Assembly (NCBI GenBank): GCA_014155875.1
Contig: JACEFZ010016131.1
Location: 62,001 to 126,000 of the forward strand
Length of the DNA stretch: 64,000 bases
DNA from: Cepaea nemoralis
Lineage: Eukaryota > Mollusca > Gastropoda > Stylommatophora > Helicidae
Direction: 5' to 3'
Numbering within the stretch: the first letter of the stretch is position 1; every line of letters starts with the position of its first letter. The notes beneath the pieces were generated by a model. It ran no database searches and had not been told where the DNA came from. It worked only from the letters and a program-made list of their open reading frames with translations. Both the position numbers and the translations under genes were made by a program. Shown here one piece after another: positions 23,466 through 34,217 of this stretch.

Positions 23466-23930
23466 CGTTGTTCATTTCAGATATACACCTCTCTCAGGCA
23501 GACAGTATCAAAAACAGTGACGAAACGAAGGCCAAGTCTTTTCTCATTTTCGCAGTCAACGAAGAAGGATGTTTTTATTCAACGGATATTAAATTCAATG
23601 GACTTTAACAAGTGTGTCTTCTGATAAGAAACGTACTCGTATAAAACTGGTTGGCATTTGTTCATCACTATTGTACAAGGAGTTCTTACTCAAATATCTG
23701 TCCAAAGACATTACCATTATTAACCGCCCACAATCAGACAATAAGTCGTCTGTGGTATCCGCAAATACATGGTTAATCAGTTGAAATATTGTCTACACCA
23801 GAGCAAACAACAGAGTATGTTTACGAATCAACTAGTTGACTATTTTTTTCGTCTTACAAAACTTCATTGTATGCCTGAATAACATTCACAAATACTTCGG
23901 TCATTTTATAACCTATTTACTGTATCGAGA
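23466..23930 (+). other. upstream region of the Polinton polymerase gene
   Basis: AT-rich leader between the 83-bp array and the polymerase start, presumably holding its promoter. No clear core motif identified. Confidence 0.35.
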
Positions 23931-25852
23931 ATGTCAGCTATGCAGAAGCACACGTGTACTCTGTGTAATAAAAACTTCACACGTCTTGACAATTTGTTAC
24001 GACATCATACAAGTACTCATTCTGGAGTTGTTTTTAACTGTGATTTATGCGATCGTAAATATACCCTCAAAGATATTTTACTACGTCACATAAAGACTGA
24101 ACATGAAGTACTATTCAGTGATGTGTCGACCACTCAACCATCATCTAACCGCATGTCTGCTAATAATCAACAGACCCCAAGTCGCAAGAGAAGAAGAGAT
24201 CCGACCACAGACGAACAATCTACTGGTAAACGTCAGAAAATACCTGAACAATCAACATGTGCCTTGTCATCTGGTGCGATAGGTCATGGTTTGGTGACTA
24301 ACAATGACCAATCAGCGACCAGTATCTTGTCGGGTAGTATGGGTGATCATGTTTCACCTACTAACACTACTCAGCTATCATCATCTAGTCACTTGGGGAC
24401 TGACGCAGAACCAACAACACCAGGTGCCCTGTCGGATGGCGGGGGCGATAACCTGTCGCCTACTAACAAGACTCAGCTACCCTCATCTAGTGCCTTACCG
24501 AGTGACGCAGCATCAAAACCAAGTACCTTGTCAACAGATGTTCAGCTATCAGCTGGTACCACACCAAGTGACGCAGTATCAACAGATACCTTGTCATCTG
24601 ATCAACTACGTGGCATGGCTGCAGAAGACCAGACAGGAACCTCTGGTGTTAACACAACTACTGAATATCTTTCATTGCAGAAATTACTCCCAGATGTTAG
24701 GGTTGTATATAATGAGCATTGGGACACTCTTAAATCACACATACGACATGGTCGGTATCTATGTGAATGGACATTTTTTAATCGACCAGATAGTGATATG
24801 ACAACAGATTGGAGTTCTCGTTTATTCCCGCTTTTTAATGTTCAAAACTCTCGATTTAAAATAATCCCCAGTCTGCATATAGTCTTGAGACATAGAGAGA
24901 CACAAGCCCTACGGTTCTACCATGCCAGTCCGAATAACTCTTCATTGTTCGATATACCTTTCTTAGTGAACAATAGATCTGATTTCGAGAACTTTGTAAC
25001 CAAGCTAAACGCTGTTTACTTGGTGAATCCAGCGACACTAACACGACCAGATACTAAATATTATGTCGAATCAATTCCCAGTATCACATTTTTGTTTATA
25101 AACTGGTAGAATTCCCTGTTGGTTGTTGTTTAGAACCAATTCCCGACTTTATCACACAAAATAAATTTATTAATACTCTTCAACTCGACTCACATGGTAA
25201 GCCGTACACAGACAACTTGTGTATATTTCGCTGTATATCTGTGTTTAAATCAGGGAGAAGATCTGTTAGGGATGGTAGAAAGCGCACACGATCACTGTTC
25301 AAAGACTGGGTGCATTATAAAGGATTGAAATCACACAAGGAATTTACCGGGGTCAATTTAATTGATTTACCTGTCGTAGAAGAATGTTTTAACATAAAAA
25401 TAAATGTGTTTACATTTACAGAAAAGAAACATCTAGTTCCGAAAATCAGAAGTACTAGTACACATCCAGACATATTGAATCTCCTCCTACATGAAAACCA
25501 TTTCATGTATATTGTTGATATTAACAAAGCCGCTCGGTGTTTTTCCTGTGGGAAATGTGGCAAGTTGTTTAAGATGTATTGTCGATTGACACGTCACGAA
25601 CTTAGATGTACAGGGGTAGCTACCATTGAAACGTATAAAGGTGGGATTTATCACCCCACTGAATCCATCTTGGAATTACTATGTGAACATGGGTTTGATG
25701 TAGACTTAAACTTTATTTTCCCATATAGAGCATGCTACGACATGGAATCTTTCTTCTTCAATACAAAATTACCAGCTGACTTAAAGTCGACGACATTCAT
25801 TGTTAGACACGTCCCTCTCTCGTGTGCAGTCGCCTCTAATGTCCCTGGGTTT
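23931..25852 (+). pseudogene. Polinton DNA polymerase B, N-terminal part (zinc fingers, exonuclease start)
   Basis: ATG at 23931 opens 392 codons. Two C2H2 fingers (CTLCNKNFTRLDNLLRHH..H and CDLCDRKYTLKDILLRH..H) are followed by a basic patch (SRKRRRD), a Ser/Thr-rich spacer with internal repeats, and a conserved block (CEWTFFNRPDSD...). A frameshift near 25100 moves the frame; it then reads KLVEFPVGCCLEPIPDF to 25852. That part carries another Cys/His cluster (CFSCGKCGKLFKMYCRL..H..RC) and CYDMESFF, which fits the first exonuclease motif (D-x-E) of family B polymerases. A retroposon insertion at 25853 ends this piece. The layout matches the large zinc-finger-headed polymerases known from invertebrate Polinton-like elements. 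Confidence 0.82.
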
Positions 25853-27187
25853 CTTCTTCTTCTTCTTTGCGTTCATCCGGAGTGATTTTTTCAGATGTGA
25901 TTGCGGTGTGTCTAGTTAGGCACCTTCGGGTCAAAACCCTCAGGCCAACACATCCGACTTTTGCGTGCATTTTTGACCAGGTTAGCAATCCTGGGAGACT
26001 CTCACTTTTGTGGTATTGTCCACCTCCCAGCTGGTAAAGTTGGAAGAGTCGGATACTGCACGGTCATCCCTCAAATGAAGGCAGGGACAGTCCATAGCAT
26101 TTTCCGCCATCCTGGGTGGCTTCCATAATTGCAGGGCCGGCACATAGCGCCCTGGTACTGGGCACACAGAGGGAATCGTCACGTCCTGCTCATGGCTGCT
26201 TTAATTCCTCACTTCAATAGTATTGGGCATTTCGTTCACCCCGAGCCTTTCCCGCACAAACCAAGCTGGTCTGCAGTCAGTATCCACTAAGCGAGTTTTT
26301 CGGACATGTGCTTGTCGTTGTGTCCGTCAGAGCTGTTCCAGACACGTCGGACATTCGGAAACTACCTAGTCAGAGCTGTTCCGAACAAGAGCGGCATTCG
26401 GAAACTAGGTAGTCAGAGCTGTTCCTAGCACAAGAGACAATCGGACGAGACAATTCACTCGGACGTAATTGCGTAGTGTCAATTTTTAGTTTGCCACCCG
26501 TAGGCCGACACTTCCGACTTCCGGCGGGCATTTTTTAATGAGGTTAGCCTTCCTCTGGTTTCGTAGCACGTAAGACTGTTGTGATGTCGCCAACATCTCA
26601 GCCGGTCAAGATAGAACGATCAGCGACATCGAGGTCGGCCCTCAAGGGAAGGCAGGGGCAGACCTTGGGCATTCCCTTGCTATCCAAGGAGGCTTCCATA
26701 ATTGCAGAGCCGGCACATATTGCTCTGAGACTGGGCTCACCCGAGGAGTTGCCACGTCCTGCTCATGGCTGCTTTAGTTCCTCACTTCCATGTGTTTTGC
26801 AACCCGTTTGCCACTGATCGCTCAAACACACACCAGGAGCGGTCAGACTGCGAGCGACATCCACTCGGTAAGCTTTTTATTTTGACTTCAGACCACGCAA
26901 TAGGTCCGCTCGCCGTGCGTTCCATTTTGCGTCATTGAGACGTTCTTCCACTTTTGTCTATACTCTGTGAGCTGGATACAGACAGTTTTCGTAGCCATTT
27001 CCTTCGACTGGGGCACTTTTCTGACTTTTCGTACTCGCTGACCAGGTAGGCTACATGTGCTGCCGGCTCAGCACCTTACCTTCGTGCAGCAGTGGACGAG
27101 AAACGGCCTGGCCCTATCATCCGGGAATCTCTCATATTCCCCAGCTGAGAGCCTTCGAACATGTAATAGAACTGAGCATGTAGCTTG

Positions 27188-27748
27188 CGTTAAAGGGTTT
27201 AAAGTGTACTCATTCCAATTACGGGGCCTCGATAGAGTCCCGTATTGTTATTTTTCGTCACTACCTCCCCGTGCCAGGAGTGGGTAAGTTGCGCGCCTGC
27301 TGCCTTCCTTGGATGTGGTAGCCGTTTCTCATGCTCCCTCTCCGGAATCGAACCCTGATTCCCCGTTACCCGTTACAAACATGGTAGGCATGTCACGTAC
27401 CATCGACATTTGATAGGGCAGACATTTGAAAGATGCGTCGCCTGCACGTAAGGCCATGCGATCAGCACAAAGTTATCCAGAGTCACCAGTGGGAACGCCG
27501 CGCCCCGCGAAGGGCAACGACGATTGGTTTTGAACTAATAAAAGCGCTCTTTCCGCGAGGGTCGGAGCTTGGTAAGCATGTATTAGCTCTAGAATTGCCA
27601 CAGTTATCCAAGTAGGATCGTGTCATCTAAGGAACCTCGACTGATTTAATGAGCCATTCGCGGTTTCACCGTGAGACAGTGTGAACTTAGACATGCATGG
27701 CTTAATCTTTGAGACAAGCATATGACTACTGGCAGGATCAACCAGATA
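27188..27748 (-). pseudogene. truncated 18S rRNA, 5' ~560 nt
   Basis: Minus strand starts TATCTGGTTGATCCTGCCAG (the exact 18S 5' end) and runs through recognised conserved blocks (CATGCATGTCTAAG, AATGGCTCATTAAATCAG, GGATAACTGTGGTAATTCTA, GGGTTCGATTCCGGAGAGGG, TGAGTACACTTTAAACCC). It stops at TTTAACG, where true 18S would continue. Signatures such as GAGCGCTTTTATTAGTTC resemble molluscan 18S. It is a retrocopy, not a functional gene. Confidence 0.95.
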
Positions 27749-28163
27749 TCTATCGGACAGACGGACTATTCACGCACACGCAAGCCAAGAGTAGCATCGC
27801 TAAAGCGCGCCCTCCCGGTACAAGGTGATACATGCAAAACCACTGGACGCCTACCGACGAGCTTACAAGCTACGCCGGCAGGACTAACCGAAAAAAAAGC
27901 TATACCAGCTTACTGACTGCAGGCCCACTACTCATCGAGAGAGAGTGGGCGCTTATCGAGACTTTGTCGAACGGTCGTACAAATTTTGCTCTTTTGCCCG
28001 CTCAAACCACGACCCTGGCTGCACGATGCGGTTACATTCTTGAAACGCCTGCCTCGCTAACTCACGTTGGCTGGGAAGATCCCATTTTAGTGCACCTCAC
28101 ACAGCCATCCGAGACAACGAACGCTAGACGCGGAACTGATCTAGCGAACCAGACCAGCCCCAC
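27749..28163 (-). other. probable 5' external transcribed spacer of rDNA (retrocopied)
   Basis: Lies directly upstream of the 18S 5' end on the same strand, up to the target duplication. GC-balanced, not found elsewhere in the window. Identity as 5' ETS is inferred from position only. Confidence 0.65.
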
Positions 28164-29901
28164 TGTCCCTGGGTTTGACACCCCTAAATGTTTTATCACC
28201 ACAGGTGATCCACAGGTCCTTGTAAATGAAATGATGGACTATCTCCATGAAATATCTGATAGGTCTTATGAGCTATTACTAAAACAGTTCGAGCCAGTCT
28301 TTGCACAATTAGGTGACCACCCAAAATTAAGTGAAAGGCTCGATTCCTATTTGATGGAACTCCCTCTGTTTGGAATGAATAGCGGAAAATATGACATTAA
28401 CCTAATGAAACCTTATTTAATACGGTATTTCCTTGATAGAGAGGCTAACCCGTTCAAGTTTATAGTCAAAAGAAATAATAATTTCATGTGCATAGCGACA
28501 AAAAGATTGAAATTCCTTGATGTCTCCAACTTTCTGGTTCCAGGGGTAAGTTACTCTCAATATCTGGCTTCATTTACCATAGGAGAGACAAAAGGGTTTT
28601 TTCATACGAGTATCTGACCGATCTGGGAAAGTTAAATGAGCCAACCCTACCATCATATACGGCCTTTTTCTCAAGACTTAAAAACCGTAACATTTCCGAG
28701 GCAGAATACACCTTTTGTCAGAAAGCATGGACCGACAATAAGATGACTACGTTGAGGGATATTTTTAATTTGGTACAACATCAAAAATGTATCCCCCTTT
28801 CTAAAAGCCCTGGACAAACAAGTAGCCTTTTATGCCGAGTTAAAAATAGACATGTGTAAGCAGGCCATCTCAGTCCCCGGTATTACTTTACAGTACCTAT
28901 TCAACACCATGAATAAAGATGTTTCTTTTGTTTTGTGTTCGAAGAACGAGGAGAAGGTACACAAGTTGTTACGAGACAATATAGTGGGTGGGCCGAGTAT
29001 CATTTTTCATCGTTACTACCAGGCCAATCAGACCCATATCAGGGGTAATAAGCCGGTAAAAGGTATTAAAGGGTTTGAAACGAATGCCTTATACCTTTGG
29101 TCTCTGATGAAAGATATGCCAACAGACTTCCCCATATATAGAAGTCGCGAGGATGGTTTTAGAGCACATAGATTACATAAATACACACGTCAGTGTCGAG
29201 AGTGGTTAAGTTGGGTGTCACATAATGAAATTATAGATTTAAAAACCCAATTCAATAGTCATGAGATGCAACTCGGTGATCGGTATATTCGAGTAGATGG
29301 GTGGGATAAAAAGAATAATACAGCTTACCAATTCCATGGGTGTTTGTTCCATGGGCACCCCTCTTGCCGTCTAACTGCTGGGAAAACTATTAATCCCGTT
29401 AATAAGAAACCACTAGTAGAACTGCACCAGAATACGTGTGACATTCACGCGTATCTAGAAAAAACTGTTGGGGTGACAGTTAAGGTTATTTGGGAGTGTG
29501 AGTGGCAGAGACTAAAGAGGTCAAACACAACCATCAAGTGTTTCCTGAAAGAGAAGTTTCCACCGTCAGAGCTTCCTTGGGGATATTTGAGTGAAAACCA
29601 GATCCTCGAGGTTGTAAAAAGTGATACTTTTTTCGGATTGGTGGAGTGTGATATAGAGACCCCAACTGATTTACAAGAGTCCTTTGCCGAAATGCCCCCT
29701 ATTTTCAAGAACACAGAAGTGTCGAGGTACGATATTGGGGAGTTTATGAAAGAATATGCCATAAAAAATAAACTACTGAGTACTCCACGACGGACTTTGA
29801 TTGGTAGTTATTTCGGGAAGAAAATATTATTAGCCACCCCGCTTTTAAAGTGGTATCTAGCCCATGGGTTGGTCGTTACACACATCTACCAGACAATATA
29901 A
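28164..29901 (+). pseudogene. Polinton DNA polymerase B, middle part (palm motif A and embedded nuclease-like domain)
   Basis: Continues after the insertion (GFDTPKCFITTGDPQVL...). Frameshifts near 28600 and 28780 split it; from 28852 the frame is open to 29901. GFETNALYLWSLMKDMP is the motif A region (usually D-x-x-x-LY); the catalytic Asp position reads Glu here. A block follows with EWLSW, IRVDGWDKKNNTAYQFHGCL and FHGHPSC..IWECEWQRLK, which resembles a restriction-endonuclease-like insert known in some Polinton-type polymerases. Then come PPIFKNTEVSR and IGSYFGKKILLATPLLKWYL. The frame ends at 29901, where the left arm has a sense codon, so this arm gained a nonsense change. Confidence 0.83.
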
Positions 29902-30594
29902 TATCGACCGATTAGTTGTTTTAAACAATTTGGGGAAACAATGTCTAATGCCTGCCGCCAAGGGGACAAAATCCAGCCGAGTCTATTACAGCCGACACGA
30001 TGAAGCTGTTAGGTAATGCCGCTTACGGTAAAACATTAACTAATAAAGCCAAACATACCGATGTCTCCTACTGTCAGGGAAAAGACACTATCAAAGTACT
30101 CAATAACGCCAGATTTAAAAGCATGACTGGTATTACAGCTGATCTTTTCGAAGTAGAAACACTAAAGAAGAAAACTGTCTGGGATCTACCTCTACAAATA
30201 GGTTTTTTTCGTTTATCAGTATGCCAAATTAAGAATGTTAGCTTTTTATTATGACTTTCTCGACAAATGTATCTCTAAAGACGACTTTCAGCTTTGTGAA
30301 ATGGACACTGACTCTCTCTACTTGGCCCTTAGCGCCGATTCACTCTCTGAAGTGGTAAGGCCACACCTACGAGAAGAATATGACAGAGTCTACAATCAGT
30401 GGTTCCCGTCTGAAACCTGCCCTGTTCATAGAATTACCCCTAGTACCACTACCTGTCAGGACTGTGTGGATATCAAAGCCCATGAAAAGAGAACCCCTGG
30501 TCTTTTTAAACTAGAATACGAAGGGGAGGGGATGGTGTCACTGTGTAGTAAGACGTATATTTGTGTCGGAGATTATGATAAAATCAGTACCACT
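29902..30594 (+). pseudogene. Polinton DNA polymerase B, motif B and C region
   Basis: A one-base deletion near 29970 (compared with the left arm) breaks the frame again. The ORF from 30000 has MKLLGNAAYGKTLTNKAKH (motif B). The shared seven-T frameshift at ~30210 follows. The ORF from 30235 has CEMDTDSLYLAL (motif C, DTDS) and LEYEGEGMVSLCSKTYICVG. A retroposon insertion cuts it at ~30594. Confidence 0.85.
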
Positions 30595-32241
30595 CCCCCG
30601 ATGTGTCTCCACCTTGACGTGGTGGGGGAGCTTGCGTGTCCCATCGACCCCATTTGCTTGCCGATGGATGGAAAACTACATATCGGAAAGCTTATGGGAT
30701 AGGGACCAGACTAAGAGAGACACAACCTGCTGCTCTGCAGGTGAGACTGAGGATAGCAGTCTAAAATTTAAATCAGGCGCACGAAGGCAGAAGTTCTTGG
30801 TCCGGACAAAACACTAAAGGCTCCCTGTCGAGGGCTGTGGCTGAACGCCTCTAAGCCACAAACCCTCGGACCTGAGAGCCCGGCCGATAGCCACCTTTCG
30901 AAAAATAAAGGCGTGATACTGAGCAAGCTACATGCCCAGGTCTGATAGAAGTTCGAAGGCTCTCAGCTGGGGGATATGAGAGATTCCCATATGAGAGGGC
31001 CAGGCCGTTTCTCGTTCACCGCAGCACGAAGGTAAGGTGCTGAGCCGGCAGCACAAGTAGCCTACCTCGAGAGCGAGTACAAAAGTCAAAAAAGTGCCCC
31101 AGTCGAAGAAAATGGCTGCGAAAACTGTATCTAACTCATAGAGAGTGTAGACAAAAGTGGAAGAACGTCTCAATGACGCAAAATGGAACGCACGGCGAGC
31201 GAACCTATTGCGTGGTCCTAAGTCAAAAGCAAAAGCTTACAGAGTGGGTGTCGCTTGCAGTCTGACCGTCCCTGGTGTGTGCTTGAGCGATCAGTGGCAA
31301 ACGAGTTGCCCAACACATGGAAGTGAGGAACTAAAGCAGCCATGAGCAGGACGTGGCAACTCCTCGGGTGAGCCCAGTAACAGAGCAATATGTGCCGGCT
31401 CTGCAATTATGGAAGCCTCCTTGGATAGCGAGGGAATGCTCATGGTCTGCCCCTGCCTTCCCTTGAGGGCCGACCACGATGTCGTTCATCGTTCTATCTT
31501 GACCAGCTGAGATGTTAGCGACATCACAACAGTCCAACGTGCCTCGAAACCAGAGGAAGGCTAACCTCATTAAAAAATGCCCGCTGAAGTCGGAAGTGTC
31601 GTCCTACGGGTGGCAAACTAAAAATTGACACTACGCAATTACGTCCGAGTGAATTGTCTCGTCCGAACGTCTCTCGTGCTAGGAACAGCTCTGACTACCT
31701 AGTTTCCGAATGCCGCTCTTGTTCGGAACAGCTCTGACTGGGTAGTTCTCCGAATGTCTGTTGTGCCTGGAAAAGCTCTGATGGGCGCAACGACAAGCAC
31801 ATGTCCGAAAACTCGCTGAGTGGATGCCGTCTGCAAACCTATCTGGTTTGTGCGGGAATGACCCGGGGAAACGAAATGACCAATATATTGAAGTGAGGAT
31901 TTAAAGCAGCCATGAGCAGGACGTGACGATCTCCCTCGGTGAGCCCAGATCCAGGGCGTTATGTGTCGGCCCTGCAACTATGGAAGCAACCTTGGATGGC
32001 GGAAAATGCTATGGACTGTCCCTGCCTTCCTTTGAGGGATGACCGTTGTCCTCGACCGTTCAACCTTGGCCAGCATGGTTGAAGATGGCACCACAAAAGT
32101 GAGAGTCTCCCAGGAATGCTACATGGTCAAAAAAGCACGCTAAAGTCGATGTGTTGGCCTACGGGTTTCGGGCCAAGGGCGCATAACAGACACAACTCAA
32201 TCACATCTGAAAAAACACTCCGGATGAACGAAAAGAAGAAG
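30595..32241 (+). mobile_element. RTE-like non-coding retroposon, ~1.65 kb
   Basis: Opens with CCCCCGATGTGTCTCCACC and a stem-loop (CCACCTTGACGTGG), then GGGACCAGACTAAGAG. This 5' region resembles what I recall of RTE/RTE-X LINE 5' UTRs. Two diverged 3' modules lie in tandem (31312-31660 and 31880-32241). Ends CCGGATGAACGAAAAGAAGAAG. It interrupts the polymerase; AAATCA at 30581 and 32242 is a visible part of the target duplication, the rest apparently deleted. The left arm shows the uninterrupted site (~15325). No ORF of note. Confidence 0.8.
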
Positions 32242-32458
32242 AAATCACTCTTATCAAAGACCCCAACACTCATCTAAACAAGGGCACTTTTTTGGAAGTA
32301 CTCAACACCCAAACACCAAGTGGGGGAACCAATATAGGCTTCAAAACACAAGACTCTGGTGTGTATATGTATCAGCAACATCGCGATTCGCTGTCATATC
32401 TGTATATAGAAAGACAGACTCAAAATGATAATGTGTCGACTATGCCGCTACTTATTTA
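32242..32458 (+). pseudogene. Polinton DNA polymerase B, C-terminal end
   Basis: Carries the last ~65 codons (NTQTPSGGTNIGFKTQDSGV..., VSTMPLLI, stop at 32458), matching the left arm at 15104-15330. Downstream lies the terminal inverted repeat. Confidence 0.85.
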
Positions 32459-32539
32459 ATACGCATTGTATTGTTTGTCTATACATGATTTAATACAAAT
32501 TATTATTTACCTTACTTGACTCGTTTGTTATTTTGAATG

Positions 32540-32761
32540 TTTTATGTTGCATTTTCTATGTTGTACACGTACCTAGCGTCACTAGACCACACCTACTCGG
32601 ACCACGCCTATTAAAAAACCCTGAGAGTTATCGCCATTTGCGGAGGAAATTAAAAAACCCGGAGAGTTATCACACTTTGCGGAGGAAATTAAAAAACCCG
32701 GATAGTTATCGCATCAATTTCCTCCGCAAAAATGCGCGTGATTTTGTACATAAATACTACT
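32540..32761 (-). repeat. Polinton right terminal inverted repeat with 39-bp subrepeats
   Basis: Inverted counterpart of 14788-15012. It has three units with TTGCGGAGGAAATTAAAAAA and GAGAGTTATCGC, and ends ACTACT before AACCAT. Confidence 0.88.
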
Positions 32762-33395
32762 AACCATGGTGAAACTAGACAATGAGTGGTGAAACCATGG
32801 CGAAACTGGACAATGAGTGCTGAAACTATGGTGAAACTGGACAATTAGTGCTGAAACTATGGAGAAACTAGACAATGAATGCTGAAACCATGATGAAACT
32901 GGACAATGAGTTCTGAAACCATGATGAAACTGGACAATGAGTGCTGAAACTATGATGAAACTGGATAATGAGTTCTGAAACCATGATGAAACTAGACAAT
33001 GAGTGCTGAAACCATGATGAAACTAGACAATGAGTGCTGAAACCATGATGAAACTGGACAATGAGTTCTGAAACCATGATGAAACTAGACAATGAGTGCT
33101 GAAACCATGATGAAACTAGACAATGAGTTCTGAAACCATGATGAAACTAGACAATGAGTGCTGAAACCATGATGAAACTGGACAATGAGTGCTGAAACCA
33201 TGATGAAACTGGACAATGAGTTTTGAAACCATGATGAAACTAGACAATGAGTGCTGAAACCATGATGAAACTGGATAATGAGTGCTGAAACCATGATGAA
33301 ACTGGACAATGAGTGCTGAAACTGGTGAAACTAGACAATGAGTGCTGAAACCATGGCGAAACTGGACAATGAGTTCTGAAACGATGGCTAAACTG
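32762..33395 (+). repeat. 31-bp minisatellite, right part
   Basis: Continuation of the array at 14095-14787 in the same orientation, about 20 copies. It begins with the duplicated AACCAT. Confidence 0.95.
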
Positions 33396-33632
33396 AAAAC
33401 AGAAGCGGTGTTTCAAAGAAAAAGAATAATGCTGAGAATATCGAATATGTGTTTATATCGAAGTAATTGTGTTGTCGGTTGTAGTGTATTCTGTTCACAG
33501 ATAAAGAGTGTTGTGAAAACACTTACTTCTGTCTGCTTCCGTCTTTCTTTGTGTTGAGTTAAAGGTCATTTTTTACGTTAATTCGTTTCTCTTTTAGAAA
33601 ATGCTAGAGCATACACTTACCGTCTTTTACAG
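33396..33632. other. no feature recognised
   Basis: AT-rich; includes two possible splice acceptors (TTTTAG at ~33597, TTTTACAG at ~33632). Confidence 0.35.
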
Positions 33633-33789
33633 GCGCACATGATTAAACCAGGTAAGAACCTATACGTGATTAAAGACAAGAAGAACAGTCAACCAAAACA
33701 GAACTGGGGTCATCGACCGCTGCACGCGGAGGTAAATAATGAGGAGAGATCCGTGAACTTGTGGCTTGAACTTTTCGATGTGCAGTGAG
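33633..33789 (+). CDS. possible host exon, unknown
   Basis: Open frame behind a good acceptor (CGTCTTTTACAG). It reads AHMIKPGKNLYVIKDKKN, then WGHRPLHAEVNNEERSVNLW and ends in stop at ~33789. AATAAA lies at ~33884. The composition looks protein-like, but I do not recognise it and no partner exon is evident. A donor at GCGGAG/GTAAAT (~33730) is an alternative end. Could be chance. Confidence 0.22.
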
Positions 33790-34060
33790 GTGAATCGACA
33801 GATCTGATATAAGGAAAACTAAAAAAAACCACCACGTTTAACCATTTTTTTTTTTCATCCTTAGGTCTTATTGCGGCGATTCCAAATAAAATATTGTTCA
33901 GAAATAGTACTTAGGAAAGAATACAATCTGACGACTGACTAACTAATAGCATATATTGTTTCATTTAACATTGTTTTGAGTGGGAAAAGAACCCGTGTAG
34001 AAAGCCAGGAAGCCAACTCAGTATGTGTGTCACGAGAACACGAGGCATTGAACACCCATC

Positions 34061-34210
34061 CCGGGAAGGTTAACCCGGTCAACAAATGCCCGCAGAAGTC
34101 GGATGTGTCGGCCTAACGGCGCAAGAACGCAGCTCTGATGTAAACAGGCACAACGCAGTCACATCCGAAAAAAAAAATCCGGATGAACGCAGAAGAAGAA
34201 GAAGAAGAAT
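34061..34210 (+). mobile_element. short retroposon, single 3' module
   Basis: CCGGGAAGGTTAACCCGG through ACATCCGAAAAAAAAAATCC to a GAA tail. Flanked by ACCCATC on both sides (34054-34060, 34211-34217). Same 3' module as in the RTE-like copies. Confidence 0.8.
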
Positions 34211-34217
34211 ACCCATC

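Larger units (their letters stand above)
25853..28163 (-). mobile_element. RTE-like retroposon fused at its 5' end to pre-rRNA sequence
   Basis: Flanked by a perfect 13-bp target duplication TGTCCCTGGGTTT (25840-25852 and 28164-28176) inside the polymerase gene. Minus-strand order 5' to 3': ETS-like sequence (28163-27749), first ~560 nt of 18S rRNA (27748-27188), then retroposon body (27187-25853) ending in a GAAGAAGAAG tail. The body matches 30930-32241 in opposite orientation and holds two diverged copies of the same 3' module. No protein is encoded. The shared duplication shows that rRNA and retroposon parts arrived in one event. Confidence 0.85.
14788..32761. mobile_element. Polinton/Maverick-like element, 17,974 bp, complete ends
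   Basis: Left end reads AGCAGTATATATGCAC and the right end reads GTACATAAATACTACT, so the termini are 5'-AG...CT-3' inverted repeats. The 6 bp AACCAT flank it at 14782-14787 and 32762-32767. AG/CT termini and a 6-bp duplication are Polinton hallmarks and imply integrase-mediated insertion of the whole unit. Each end has three 39-bp subterminal repeats (CTCCGCAAAGGGCGATAAC core). Only a family B DNA polymerase gene is present: complete in layout but broken on the right, and repeated as an inverted 3' part on the left. I find no integrase, packaging ATPase, protease or capsid gene. The central 17.5-23.9 kb is repeat-rich, host-like DNA. Confidence 0.88.

Noticed and set aside
27188..27748. Functional 18S rRNA gene
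   Set aside because: Stops after ~560 nt and is joined to a retroposon inside a target duplication.
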